Part shown: positions 5,929-15,636 of the stretch, one piece after another | How the letters are laid out: each line of letters begins with the position of its first letter | Position numbering within the stretch: the stretch's first letter is position 1 | Assembly (NCBI GenBank): GCA_902781565.1 | Contig: CACZJT010000010.1 | Coordinates: forward strand, 1-34,150 | Direction of reading: 5' to 3' | DNA: 34,150 nucleotides | Source of the DNA: an uncultured Ruminococcus sp. | GTDB taxonomy: Bacteria > Bacillota > Clostridia > Oscillospirales > Ruminococcaceae | Made by a program: the position numbers and the translations under genes | Notes under the pieces: model-generated | Told to the model about the DNA's origin: nothing | The model's input: only the letters and a program-made list of their open reading frames with translations | Database searches by the model: none

Positions 5929-8250
5929 ATGAGCAGCGGCGTCGGGACGAGTACGGAGCCGAAGGGGATAAGGCTCACCGAATATCGCGGGAGCATGGCG
6001 GGCGGCGCTCCGCCCTCGGGGACGAGCCGCGGGGCAGTCCTGCGCTGCCTTGCCGCAGCCCTTGTGGGATTCCTTGCGGGCTTCGGGAGAATGGTGGGCT
6101 TCGCGGGGTATATGAACGTGGCGGCAGCTGCGGCTGCGGGGAGCTGTTCGTGGGCGGTGCTGGCGGGCTCGGCGCTGTCCTGTATCGTGAGCGGCAGCTT
6201 CGCGGAGCAGGCGGTGCAGCTGGGGGCGATGCTCGCGATAACGGCGCTGAACGTCTTTTTCCCCGAACGCCCACACAGGCACGACCCCATACGGCTCTCA
6301 CTGACCGTGACGGCGATATGCGTGATACTTAGCTGTATCGTCAGCGCGGGCAGCACCGACGGCTTTCTTATCTCCATGCGCATGATAAGCTCCCTGCTCT
6401 GCGGCTGCGTGGTCTATGCGGCGGCGTACATAGCCGAGAGGTGGCGCTCGGGAGAGCCGCTAAGGGTCGGCGGGCTGACGGCGGTGTTCCTTGCGATGAT
6501 CTACATAGTGACGGTAGCTTCGCTGTGCTCCTGCGCGGCGGGCAGGTTCAACCTCGGGCGCATACTCGCCTGCGCGGTGATACCCGCCGCCGCCAAAAAG
6601 CGCCGCGCCGCAGGGGGAGCGGTCATGGGTGCGCTCTCGGCGGTAGCCGTCACCATGTGCAGCGCAAACTTAGCGGTGAACACCATGCTCCTTGCGGCGG
6701 CGGGGCTCATATGCTCGGCTTTCGCAGACCTCGGACGGGTAGCCTGCGGAGCGGCATTCATGCTCTCGGCAGCGGCGGCGCTGGCGGTCTCGGGGCTCAA
6801 TCCCGATACCTTCAATATGCTCACCGACATCATAGCGGGGACGGCGATATTTGCGGTGCTGCCCGCAGGTACGCTGAGAAGGCTCTCGGCGCGGTTCATG
6901 ATAGTGACCTCCCCCGCCGACTGCGCGGGGCAGACCGCTTCGGCGCGGCTGACCTTCGCGGCTATGACCATTGCGGACATCAGGCAGAAGCTGGAGCGTG
7001 TCTCGGAGACCGTGGAGGAGAACGCGGAGAGCCGCACCTTCGGAGAGCGTGTGACCGAAGCCCTCTGCGCCGATTGCAGGCGTTACGAGGAGTGCCGCAG
7101 TAAGGGCTGTTCCGAAGTCCCCGACCCCGGGAACTGTATACGTGCGGACGAGCTTGCGGAGATAAGCGCCGCCTGCCGCGACCGCGAGATATACGAACGC
7201 GCCGAAGCCCTGCGCATGAGGGAACAGGGAGAGCTCCTGCGGGAACAGCTCGGCATAATGACCGATCTGCTGAACGACCTTTCATGCAGGCTCTCGCGGC
7301 GGCGGGAGACAGATGTAAAGCTCTCGGCTGCGGCAAAGAGCTTCTTCGAGCGGCGGGGCTTCAAGGGAGTACGCGCCTGCGTCTACACCGACGAAGCCCT
7401 CGGACGTCACGTCGAGATATACATAAGCGGCGAGGCGGTGGAGGAAACGCTTTCCCTGACGGCAGGGCTCTGCCGCGTGCTGGAGCTCGACCTCGAACTG
7501 CCGGGAGTGACCGATTCGGGCGGCATGACAAAGCTCGAATTCGACGAGCTGCCGCCTTTCACTGCGGACTATGGCTGCTGGTCGTCGGCGGGAAGCCCCG
7601 ATGAATGCTCGGGGGATTCCATCGAATGCGTGGGCGCTTCGGCGAGCGAACGCTTTGTATTGCTCTCGGACGGAATGGGTTCGGGACGGCGGGCGCGGCT
7701 CGATTCGGAGATAGCCGTGAGCCTTGCGGAAAGGCTCCTGCGGACGGGGCTTTCGATGGCGACCGCTCAGCGAGTGATAAACTCGGTCATGCAGTCCTAC
7801 GACCGCGACGAGAGCTTTGCAACCCTCGATTTCCTGCGGCTCGACCTGTTTTCGGGACGGGCGGAATTCCTAAAATCGGGAGCCGCCCCCGCCTACCTAT
7901 GCCGCGACGGGAACATGGTGAGGATATCATCGGACTCCTACCCCGCGGGGATATTCTTTTCGGCAGACCCCGACATCGTTTCGATGAAGGTATTCGAGGG
8001 GGATATGCTGATACTCGCCACCGACGGCGCTCCCGAGGAAGCACTCGAGGAAGCGGCGCGGCTCTGCTTCTCGAAGCCCGAAATGAAAGCGGAGGACATC
8101 GCCCGCGAAACGGGGCGAAAATGCCGCATACTTTCCTCGGTGCGGCTTCGCGGCGATGATGTCACCGTGGCGGTGGTGAGGATATCCCGACGGGAAAAAA
8201 ATATGCATAACAGGCGTTTTTCGGCGTTACATACCCCCGAGGTGCGGTAA
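5929..8250 (+). CDS. spoIIE: Stage II sporulation protein E, membrane-bound PP2C-type serine phosphatase
   Basis: Dephosphorylates the anti-anti-sigma factor SpoIIAA in the forespore to release sigma-F, and acts at the polar septum. The 773 residues are near the family size. Residues ~40-320 hold about ten hydrophobic membrane segments. A cytoplasmic linker with a Cys cluster (CADCRRYEEC, residues ~382-391) follows, then a C-terminal PP2C/SpoIIE phosphatase domain from ~560. Metal-binding motifs are LLSDGMGSG with Asp581, LILATDGAPE with Asp699, and RGDDVTVAVVR with Asp743/Asp744. The ATG has AAGGAAG 10 nt upstream. Own promoter with a Spo0A-like box. This gene is strong evidence that the organism can form spores. 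Confidence 0.95.
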   Translation: MSSGVGTSTEPKGIRLTEYRGSMAGGAPPSGTSRGAVLRCLAAALVGFLAGFGRMVGFAGYMNVAAAAAAGSCSWAVLAGSALSCIVSGSFAEQAVQLGAMLAITALNVFFPERPHRHDPIRLSLTVTAICVILSCIVSAGSTDGFLISMRMISSLLCGCVVYAAAYIAERWRSGEPLRVGGLTAVFLAMIYIVTVASLCSCAAGRFNLGRILACAVIPAAAKKRRAAGGAVMGALSAVAVTMCSANLAVNTMLLAAAGLICSAFADLGRVACGAAFMLSAAAALAVSGLNPDTFNMLTDIIAGTAIFAVLPAGTLRRLSARFMIVTSPADCAGQTASARLTFAAMTIADIRQKLERVSETVEENAESRTFGERVTEALCADCRRYEECRSKGCSEVPDPGNCIRADELAEISAACRDREIYERAEALRMREQGELLREQLGIMTDLLNDLSCRLSRRRETDVKLSAAAKSFFERRGFKGVRACVYTDEALGRHVEIYISGEAVEETLSLTAGLCRVLELDLELPGVTDSGGMTKLEFDELPPFTADYGCWSSAGSPDECSGDSIECVGASASERFVLLSDGMGSGRRARLDSEIAVSLAERLLRTGLSMATAQRVINSVMQSYDRDESFATLDFLRLDLFSGRAEFLKSGAAPAYLCRDGNMVRISSDSYPAGIFFSADPDIVSMKVFEGDMLILATDGAPEEALEEAARLCFSKPEMKAEDIARETGRKCRILSSVRLRGDDVTVAVVRISRREKNMHNRRFSALHTPEVR

Positions 8251-8260
8251 AACGCCGAAA
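8219..8260 (+). terminator. Inverted repeat at the spoIIE 3' end
   Basis: A perfect 10-bp inverted repeat, TTTCGGCGTT (8219-8228) and AACGCCGAAA (8251-8260), spans the spoIIE stop codon with a 22-nt loop. No clear T-tract follows, so termination activity is uncertain. It could equally be a message-stabilising hairpin. Confidence 0.35.
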
Positions 8261-8327
8261 TCTCCGTTATATTGCACAATTATGATGGTTTAAATATGTA
8301 AGAAAATGAAAAGTATAACTAAAACAC

Positions 8328-8356
8328 TTGCATTTTTGTTCAAAATAAGGTAAAAT
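8328..8356 (+). promoter_or_regulatory. Sigma-A promoter of the glycogen operon
   Basis: TTGCAT (8328-8333), a 17-bp spacer and TAAAAT (8351-8356) give a transcript starting near 8363. The ~95-nt leader that follows is GC-rich and contains a perfect 5-bp hairpin GGCGC-TTTT-GCGCC just before the ribosome binding site. I see no known riboswitch in it. Confidence 0.75.
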
Positions 8357-8458
8357 GTTATTATGAGGGTACTGTGTGCGGAGATACCGCATAGGTTTGC
8401 GGAGTGACACGGTGCCGCGGCGCTTTTGCGCCTATCCAAGAAACAAGGAGGATCGAAT

Positions 8459-10585
8459 ATGGCAATGAAAATACCCGGTGATTACGAGCTTCCGCTTTAT
8501 CTCTTCCACGAGGGCTCCATGAAGACCGCTTATGATTTCTTCGGCTGCCACCCCGCGGAACGGGACGGCAGGAAGGGTCACGTTTTCAGAGTATGGGCTC
8601 AGAACGCAAAATATGTCGCGCTGGTCGGCGATTTCAACGGCTGGAACGACGGCGCTTCGCGTATGGAGCTGATCGGCGATACGGGCGTGTGGGAGATATT
8701 TGTCGAGGGCTTGAAGACCTACGATAACTATAAATACGCGATAAACGGCGTTGACGGGGAAACGCGGCTCAAAGCCGACCCCTACGGCACGCATATGGGC
8801 GTCACCCCGAATACCGAGTCGAAGGTCTTCGACATATCGGGCTACAAATGGGGCGACAAGAAATACCTCGACAAGAAGAAAAAAGGCAATGTTTACGACA
8901 GCCCCATGAATATATACGAGGTTCATCTCAACTCATGGAAGGCCTGCACCACGGGCAAGTATTACAGCTATCCGGGCTTTGCCGAGGAGATAATCCCTTA
9001 CTTGCAGGATATGGGCTATACCCACATCGAATTCATGCCGCTGGCGGAGTTCCCCTTTGACGGCTCGTGGGGGTATCAGGGCATAGGCTACTACGCCCCG
9101 ACCTCACGCTTCGGAACGCCCCACGACTTCATGAAGATGGTAGACCTGTTCCATCAGGCGGGGATATCCGTTATCTTAGACTGGGTGCCCGCGCACTTCC
9201 CGAGAGACGCGGCGGGACTTTTCGAGTTCGACGGCGGTCCCTCCTACGAGTATTCCGACCCCAAGAAGCGCGACCATTTCGCCTGGGGCACGAGAGTTTT
9301 CGACTACGGCAGACCCGAGGTGAGGAGCTTCCTTATCTCCAACGCACTCTACTGGATAGACAAGTACCACATCGACGGACTGCGCGTTGACGCGGTGGCT
9401 TCAATGCTCTACCTTGACTACGACAGGCGCGACGGCGAGTGGACGCCCAACGAGTACGGCGGGCATGAGAACCTTGAGGCGATAGAGTTCCTGCACAGGC
9501 TCAACGAGGCGGTGTTCGCCTTCGACCCCCAGACCCTCATGATAGCCGAGGAATCCACCGCATGGCCTATGGTGACAAAGCCCGTTTCGGACGGCGGCTT
9601 GGGATTCAACTTCAAGTGGAACATGGGCTGGATGAACGATATGCTCAAATATATGCAGATGGATCCGATACACCGCGCATTCCACCACGATATGCTGACA
9701 TTCTCGTTCTTCTATGCATTCTCGGAGAATTTCATCCTGCCGATATCCCACGATGAGGTGGTACACGGCAAGGCTTCGCTCGTCAACAAGATGTTCGGCG
9801 GCGATGTGGATATGAAGCTCGCACAGGCAAGGCTGTTCATGGCGTACATGACCGCCCACCCGGGCAAGAAGCTGCTGTTCATGGGAAGCGAGTTCGCACA
9901 GTTCAGAGAGTGGGACTACGAGAACGGTCTTGAGTGGTTCATGATAGAGGACTACGAGCACCACCGCAATTATCAGAAGTTCGTGAGGACGCTCAACCAC
10001 TTCTACAAGGACACTCCCGCCCTCTGGGAGAGGGACTTCTCGTGGGAGGGCTTCTCGTGGATATCCAACGACGACTACAAGCAGAGCATAATCATCTTCC
10101 GCCGCTTCGACAAGAAGGGCAATGAGCTGATAGTGGTCTGCAACTTCGTACCCGTCGCGAGGACGAGCTACTGCTTCGGCGTTCCCTATGACGGAGAGTA
10201 CACCGAGGTACTGAACTGCACCTCCCTTGACGGCGCTCCCTGCACAAACGGCACGGTACACTCAAAGCCCGTACCCATGCACGGTCTTGACCATTCGATC
10301 TGCATAGACATTCCCGCATACGGCTGTATGTACTTCGAGGTCAAGCCCGATAAGGCTAAAAAGACCCGCACAAAGAAGTCCGACAAGACCGAGGGTGGCG
10401 AGGTGAACTCCGAGGAAGTCAAGGCGGAGCCCAAGAAGCGCGGCAGGAAGCCCAAGGCGCAAGCCGAGGAGAAAGCCGAGGAGGTAAAGGCTGAGCCCAA
10501 GAAGCGCGGCAGAAAGCCCAAGGCGCAAGCCGAGGAAAAGCCCGCTCCGAAAAAGCGTGGCAGGAAGCCCAAGACCGAAGAATAA
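8459..10585 (+). CDS. glgB: 1,4-alpha-glucan branching enzyme with basic C-terminal tail
   Basis: Introduces alpha-1,6 branches into glycogen. The 708 residues comprise an N-terminal CBM48 module (FRVWAQNAKYVALVGDFNGWN, near residues 43-65), a GH13 catalytic barrel and a C-terminal beta domain. Catalytic residues are visible: nucleophile Asp311 in DGLRVDAVAS, acid/base Glu364 in MIAEES and Asp432 in ISHDEVVHGK. After the enzyme proper (~residue 630) there is a Lys/Glu/Pro-rich tail with three copies of KKRGRKPK (residues 659-666, 681-688, 698-705), not part of the normal family. Start: the ATG at 8459 has AAGGAGG 7 nt upstream, better than the in-frame start at 8426. First gene of glgBCDA. 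Confidence 0.96.
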   Translation: MAMKIPGDYELPLYLFHEGSMKTAYDFFGCHPAERDGRKGHVFRVWAQNAKYVALVGDFNGWNDGASRMELIGDTGVWEIFVEGLKTYDNYKYAINGVDGETRLKADPYGTHMGVTPNTESKVFDISGYKWGDKKYLDKKKKGNVYDSPMNIYEVHLNSWKACTTGKYYSYPGFAEEIIPYLQDMGYTHIEFMPLAEFPFDGSWGYQGIGYYAPTSRFGTPHDFMKMVDLFHQAGISVILDWVPAHFPRDAAGLFEFDGGPSYEYSDPKKRDHFAWGTRVFDYGRPEVRSFLISNALYWIDKYHIDGLRVDAVASMLYLDYDRRDGEWTPNEYGGHENLEAIEFLHRLNEAVFAFDPQTLMIAEESTAWPMVTKPVSDGGLGFNFKWNMGWMNDMLKYMQMDPIHRAFHHDMLTFSFFYAFSENFILPISHDEVVHGKASLVNKMFGGDVDMKLAQARLFMAYMTAHPGKKLLFMGSEFAQFREWDYENGLEWFMIEDYEHHRNYQKFVRTLNHFYKDTPALWERDFSWEGFSWISNDDYKQSIIIFRRFDKKGNELIVVCNFVPVARTSYCFGVPYDGEYTEVLNCTSLDGAPCTNGTVHSKPVPMHGLDHSICIDIPAYGCMYFEVKPDKAKKTRTKKSDKTEGGEVNSEEVKAEPKKRGRKPKAQAEEKAEEVKAEPKKRGRKPKAQAEEKPAPKKRGRKPKTEE
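10414..10579 (+). repeat. 66-bp tandem repeat coding the KKRGRKPK tail of GlgB
   Basis: Two near-identical 66-bp units (about 10414-10479 and 10480-10545) encode 22-residue repeats containing KKRGRKPK. A third, shortened copy of the motif follows. Differences between units are mostly synonymous, so the protein repeat seems to be kept while the DNA drifts. Confidence 0.75.
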
Positions 10586-10671
10586 GTCGATCATCGGTGA
10601 GCGTTCCCGTTCGGGAGCGCTGCCGTGATATAAACAAGCTGATAAAATTTAATTAAGTGGGTGAATTTATT

Positions 10672-11874
<1,203 letters not shown>

Positions 11875-11893
11875 GAAGGGAGAACAAAAAGCC

Positions 11894-13021
11894 ATGAGCA
11901 TAAATATGGGAAACGTACTCGGTCTGATCTTTGCGAATATGCATGACATGACCGTAGGCGATCTTACAAAGAACAGAACGATGGGATCTGTTCTCTTCGG
12001 AGGAAGATACCGTCTTATAGATTTTCCGCTGTCCAATATGGTAAACAGCGGCATAACCGCGGTGGGCGTCATCACAAAGGACAACTACCAGTCCCTGCTC
12101 GATCACCTGGGCTCCGCCCGTGAGTGGGACTTAGCCCGTAAGAAGGGCGGTCTGTACTTCCTGCCGCCTTTCGGCAACACCAACGCCGCGCTGTATTCTG
12201 GCAGGCTCGAAGCCATAAATGGTGCCATGAGCCTTATCCGCCACTCGCTCGCCGACTATGTCGTTATGAGCGACTGCGACGTTGTTACCAACATGGACTT
12301 CCGTCCGATAGTTGAACAGCACGAGGAGAGCGGCGCGGACATCACCGTAGTCACTCACACGGGTCAGTACACCAACGAGGACTGCCTTGTTTCCACCATA
12401 CTCAACGTGGACAGCGAGAGCAGGGTAAAGAGCGTGCTTATCCGTCCCGACCTGAGCGGCACCTGCACCGCTTCCCTGAACATCTTCGTTATGAAGAAAG
12501 ACTTCCTCATCGACCTCGTGAACGACTGCATAGCCCGCGGCAAGGTCAGCTTCGAGACCGACGTGCTCCAGGCTAAGTGCAGTGAGCTCGTTATCAAGGC
12601 TTACGAGTACAACAACTACTTCTCGAAGATCACCAGCGTCGGCACATACTTCAAGGCGAACATGGATCTTCTCGACCCTGCGAACGCTCGTCAGCTCTAT
12701 CTGCCCAAGCGCTCGATCTACACGAAGGTATCCGACAACGCTCCCGCGAAGTACGACCTCGACTGCGTAGTGAAGAATTCGCTCATCGCCGACGGCTGTA
12801 TCATCGAAGGCGAAGTGGAGAACTCCGTTGTGTTCCGCGGCGTAAGAGTAGGCAAGGGCGCAAAGGTCAAGAACTGCATACTCATGCAGGGAACGACCAT
12901 AGGCGCGGGCGCGGAGTGCAGCTATCTTATCACCGATAAGGAAGTCACCGTAGCCCCCGACCGCGTACTCACAAGCTCGCCCGAGTACCCGATGTACGTG
13001 AGCAAGGGAGCCTATCTTTAA
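11894..13021 (+). CDS. glgD: Glucose-1-phosphate adenylyltransferase, regulatory-type subunit
   Basis: A 375-residue relative of GlgC of the kind found beside glgC in Firmicutes. The fold is kept: FGGRYRLIDFPLSNMVNSGI, AREWDLARKKGGLYFLPPF and a C-terminal hexapeptide beta-helix (CIIEGEVENSVVFRGVRVGKGAKVKN, read in pieces). The pyrophosphorylase G-G-x-G-S-R-L signature is replaced by GLIFANMHDMTVGDLTKNR, and [10 protein letters not shown] by SDCDVVTNMDF, so it is probably inactive alone and modulates GlgC. The ATG at 11894 has AAGGGAG 11 nt upstream; an in-frame ATG at 11861 overlaps the glgC end and is less likely. Confidence 0.92.
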   Translation: MSINMGNVLGLIFANMHDMTVGDLTKNRTMGSVLFGGRYRLIDFPLSNMVNSGITAVGVITKDNYQSLLDHLGSAREWDLARKKGGLYFLPPFGNTNAALYSGRLEAINGAMSLIRHSLADYVVMSDCDVVTNMDFRPIVEQHEESGADITVVTHTGQYTNEDCLVSTILNVDSESRVKSVLIRPDLSGTCTASLNIFVMKKDFLIDLVNDCIARGKVSFETDVLQAKCSELVIKAYEYNNYFSKITSVGTYFKANMDLLDPANARQLYLPKRSIYTKVSDNAPAKYDLDCVVKNSLIADGCIIEGEVENSVVFRGVRVGKGAKVKNCILMQGTTIGAGAECSYLITDKEVTVAPDRVLTSSPEYPMYVSKGAYL

Positions 13022-13035
13022 TTCGGAATTCGGAA

Positions 13036-13079
13036 TGATGAATGCGGAATTATTCAGACCGATATGACCGCATTCATCA
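13036..13079. repeat. Perfect 12-bp inverted repeat between glgD and glgA
   Basis: TGATGAATGCGG (13036-13047) and CCGCATTCATCA (13068-13079) can form a 12-bp stem with a 20-nt loop. The stretch just before it contains repeated ATTCGGAATT-type words (13021-13035). There is no T-tract, so it is more like a repeat element or an RNA-processing/stability hairpin in the glg transcript than a terminator. Confidence 0.6.
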
Positions 13080-13124
13080 CCCTATAATAACCTTTCTTCG
13101 GAGAGGACGAAAGAAGGTCAGAAC

Positions 13125-14537
13125 ATGAACATACTTTACACAGCAAGCGAGGCACTGCCCTTTATAGCTTCGGGCGGACTGGCAGACGTTGCGGGCTCGC
13201 TCCCCCGCGCCATAAACGCGGAGGGACATGACTGCCGCGTCGTTATACCCTATTACGGTCAGATCAAGCAGGAGCTTAAAGATCAGTGTACCTATATGAC
13301 GAATTTCACCGTGCCCGTGGCATGGAGGAACCAGTACTGCGGCGTTTTCACGGCAGTCGTGAACGGCGTGACCTATTACCTGCTCGACAATGAGTATTAT
13401 TTCGCAAGAAACGGACTTTACGGCTTCTACGACGACGCGGAGAGATACATATTCTTCTCGCGCGCTGTGCTGGAGCTGCTCCGCTACATCGACTTCAAGC
13501 CGAATGTCATCAACGCCAACGACTGGCAGACGGCGCTCGTACCCGTTTACTACGACATCTTCTACCGCTATCAGGGCGGCTTCGAGGACATCAAGACGGT
13601 GTTCACGATACACAATATCCAGTATCAGGGACGCTACGGTCTCGAGATCATAAACGACCTCATGGGCATACCGCTCTATCACACCGACCTGCTGGAATAC
13701 GACGGCGATGTGAACTTCATGAAGGCGGCTATAGAGTGCGCCGACAAGATCACTACCGTTTCCCCGAGCTACGCCTGGGAGATACTCGACCCCTGGTACA
13801 GCTACGGACTTGACAGGATACTCGTCAAGAAGCAGTACAAGCTCTGCGGCTTTCTGAACGGCATAGATCAGGAGGTCTACAACCCCGAGACAGACCCCAA
13901 TATCCCCGTGCATTTCTCAGTCACGAACCGCGCGGGCAAGAAGATCTGCAAGGAAAAACTGCTCGAAGAATTCGGGCTTGCTCCCGGCGATGAGCCTGTT
14001 ATCGGCATAGTTACCCGCTTCGTGAGCCACAAGGGTCTCGACCTCGTGAAGTATGTCTTTGAGGACATGGTGCGCCTCGGCTGCAAGTTCACGATACTGG
14101 GTTCGGGCGAGAAGATCTACGAGGACTTCTTCCGCGAGATGCAGTACCGCTATCCCGACCGCGTGGGCGTTACCCTCGGTTTCGTACCTCCGCTCTCGAA
14201 GCGTATCTACGCGGGCGCGGATATGTTCCTCATGCCCTCCCAGAGCGAGCCCTGCGGACTTGCGCAGATGATCTCCCTGAGATACGGCACTATCCCGATA
14301 GTCCGCGAAACGGGTGGCTTACGCGACTCCATAAGGGACGCGGGCGGTGAGAACGGCAACGGCTTCACCTTCAAGACCTACAACGCCCACGATATGCTCG
14401 ATGCCGTGACCCGCGCGAGGGTCGCCTACGACGACAAGTCACGCTGGAACGAGCTGGTAGGACGCGCCATGCGCGAGGATTTCAGCTGGAAGCGCTCGGC
14501 GGTGCTGTACATCGGGCTGTATTCGGATATCCACTGA
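13125..14537 (+). CDS. glgA: Glycogen synthase (ADP-glucose, GT5)
   Basis: Transfers glucose from ADP-glucose to the non-reducing end of the growing alpha-1,4-glucan. The 470 residues form two Rossmann-like domains (GT-B). N-terminal GGLADVAGSLPRAI, the central HNIQYQGRYG, SPSYAWEI, LNGIDQEVYNP, the phosphate-binding IVTRFVSHKGLDLV and the C-terminal SEPCGLAQMISLRYG with the conserved Glu plus ETGGLRDS are all visible. Odd point: the substrate-binding K-x-G-G motif (Lys15 in Escherichia coli) reads Ala15-Ser-Gly-Gly here. The start has a GAAGG ribosome binding site. Last gene of the locus, followed by a strong terminator. Confidence 0.95.
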   Translation: MNILYTASEALPFIASGGLADVAGSLPRAINAEGHDCRVVIPYYGQIKQELKDQCTYMTNFTVPVAWRNQYCGVFTAVVNGVTYYLLDNEYYFARNGLYGFYDDAERYIFFSRAVLELLRYIDFKPNVINANDWQTALVPVYYDIFYRYQGGFEDIKTVFTIHNIQYQGRYGLEIINDLMGIPLYHTDLLEYDGDVNFMKAAIECADKITTVSPSYAWEILDPWYSYGLDRILVKKQYKLCGFLNGIDQEVYNPETDPNIPVHFSVTNRAGKKICKEKLLEEFGLAPGDEPVIGIVTRFVSHKGLDLVKYVFEDMVRLGCKFTILGSGEKIYEDFFREMQYRYPDRVGVTLGFVPPLSKRIYAGADMFLMPSQSEPCGLAQMISLRYGTIPIVRETGGLRDSIRDAGGENGNGFTFKTYNAHDMLDAVTRARVAYDDKSRWNELVGRAMREDFSWKRSAVLYIGLYSDIH

Positions 14538-14567
14538 TAATTGCGGCTGAAAATGCGTGATAACTGT

Positions 14568-14600
14568 CCCCCGATACCCTGCGGTGTCGGGGGGCTTTTT
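14568..14600 (+). terminator. Intrinsic terminator after glgA
   Basis: CCCCCGATACC and GGTGTCGGGGG form an 11-bp stem (one G-T pair) around a 4-nt loop, followed by GC and five T residues. It lies 31 bp after the glgA stop and closes the glycogen locus. Confidence 0.9.
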
Positions 14601-14660
14601 GCACTCCCTTCAAGTTTGCGGCATAATATGAGTTAGCTTATACTATGCGAGGTGTGCGAT

Positions 14661-15434
14661 ATGAACGATGTGATAGGGGGAGTAATGCTGCCGTTTATCG
14701 GGACGTCCCTCGGGGCAGCCTGCGTTTTCCCAATGAGAAAACAGCTCGGGGATACGGTGCAGAGGGTGCTTGCGGGCTTCGCGGCAGGGGTCATGACCGC
14801 CGCGAGCATATGGAGCCTGCTTATCCCCGCCATAGAGCAGTCGGAGGAACGCTTCGGAAGGCTGGCGTTCTTCCCTGCGGCGGCGGGGCTTCTGACGGGG
14901 GTGCTGTTCATGCTTGCCCTCGGCGCGGGGATAGACCGCCTTTGCGCCGACGGACGGATAGCCCGAAAGCTCCCGCGGAACACCATGCTCCTGCTGGCGG
15001 TGACGCTCCACAATATCCCCGAGGGTATGGCGGTGGGCGCGGCTTACGCGGGGGTGCTGTACGGCGAGGGCGGAGGACTTACGGCAGCGGCGGCACTTGC
15101 GCTCGCGGCGGGGATAGCGATACAGAATTTCCCCGAGGGCGCTATTATTTCCATGCCCCTGAAAGCCGAGGGCATGACCCGCAGACGCGCTTTCGCGGCG
15201 GGAGTGCTCTCGGGCGCGGTGGAGCCCCTTGGAGCGGCGGTGACGATACTTGCGGCGGGGCTCATAGCGCCCGCCATGCCGTACCTGCTGGGCTTCGCGG
15301 CGGGAGCTATGCTCCACGTCACGGCGGCAGAGCTTATCCCCGAAACGAACGACCCCTCCTCCCCCGCAGTCGGAGCCCTCTCCTGCACGGGCGGCTTCCT
15401 CGTCATGATGATACTCGACGTCATGCTGGGGTGA
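14661..15434 (+). CDS. ZIP-family divalent metal transporter
   Basis: A 257-residue integral membrane protein with about eight hydrophobic segments, of the ZIP (ZupT/GufA-like) family that imports zinc or related divalent metals. Two metal-site signatures are clear: LHNIPEGMAVG in TM4 and QNFPEGAIIS in TM5. The family's cytoplasmic loop is short and lacks a His-rich tract. TM regions are Gly/Ala-rich, as is common in GufA-type members. The ATG at 14661 has GAGGTG 7 nt upstream and is preferred to a GTG at 14652. It is a single gene between the glg terminator and the serC promoter. The metal cannot be told from sequence. Confidence 0.9.
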   Translation: MNDVIGGVMLPFIGTSLGAACVFPMRKQLGDTVQRVLAGFAAGVMTAASIWSLLIPAIEQSEERFGRLAFFPAAAGLLTGVLFMLALGAGIDRLCADGRIARKLPRNTMLLLAVTLHNIPEGMAVGAAYAGVLYGEGGGLTAAAALALAAGIAIQNFPEGAIISMPLKAEGMTRRRAFAAGVLSGAVEPLGAAVTILAAGLIAPAMPYLLGFAAGAMLHVTAAELIPETNDPSSPAVGALSCTGGFLVMMILDVMLG

Positions 15435-15506
15435 GGGCGGGGTGCAAATATGATTCACGCTCTTTAGTTTCGTGCAGAATTTATAGAAAATTTATAGGTT
15501 TCAGGC

Positions 15507-15554
15507 GCAAATTTGCAAAATGCTCTTGACAATGCCTGCAAAAAGTAATATAAT
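15507..15554 (+). promoter_or_regulatory. Consensus sigma-A promoter of the serC operon with upstream palindrome
   Basis: TTGACA (15526-15531), a 17-bp spacer and TATAAT (15549-15554) are a full consensus promoter. Just upstream is the palindrome GCAAATTTGC (15507-15516), preceded by two ATTTATAG words spaced 11 bp apart (15479-15497). These could be an operator or A/T-rich UP-like elements. The leader to serC is ~75 nt. Confidence 0.85.
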
Positions 15555-15636
15555 AGTAGTGGTGCATTTATGCTTTAATGCGTTATGCTCCGAAAAGTAA
15601 GGCAACTTTTAATAAATCTAAACGGAGGTTTTTACA

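Noticed and set aside
13083..13088. TATAAT upstream of glgA as a separate promoter
   Set aside because: No acceptable -35 is found at 16-18 bp; glgA is more likely read from the glg operon.
14616..14644. TTGCGG-17-TATACT promoter-like match before the ZIP gene
   Set aside because: It would start transcription inside or after the ribosome binding site, leaving almost no leader, so it is probably a chance match.
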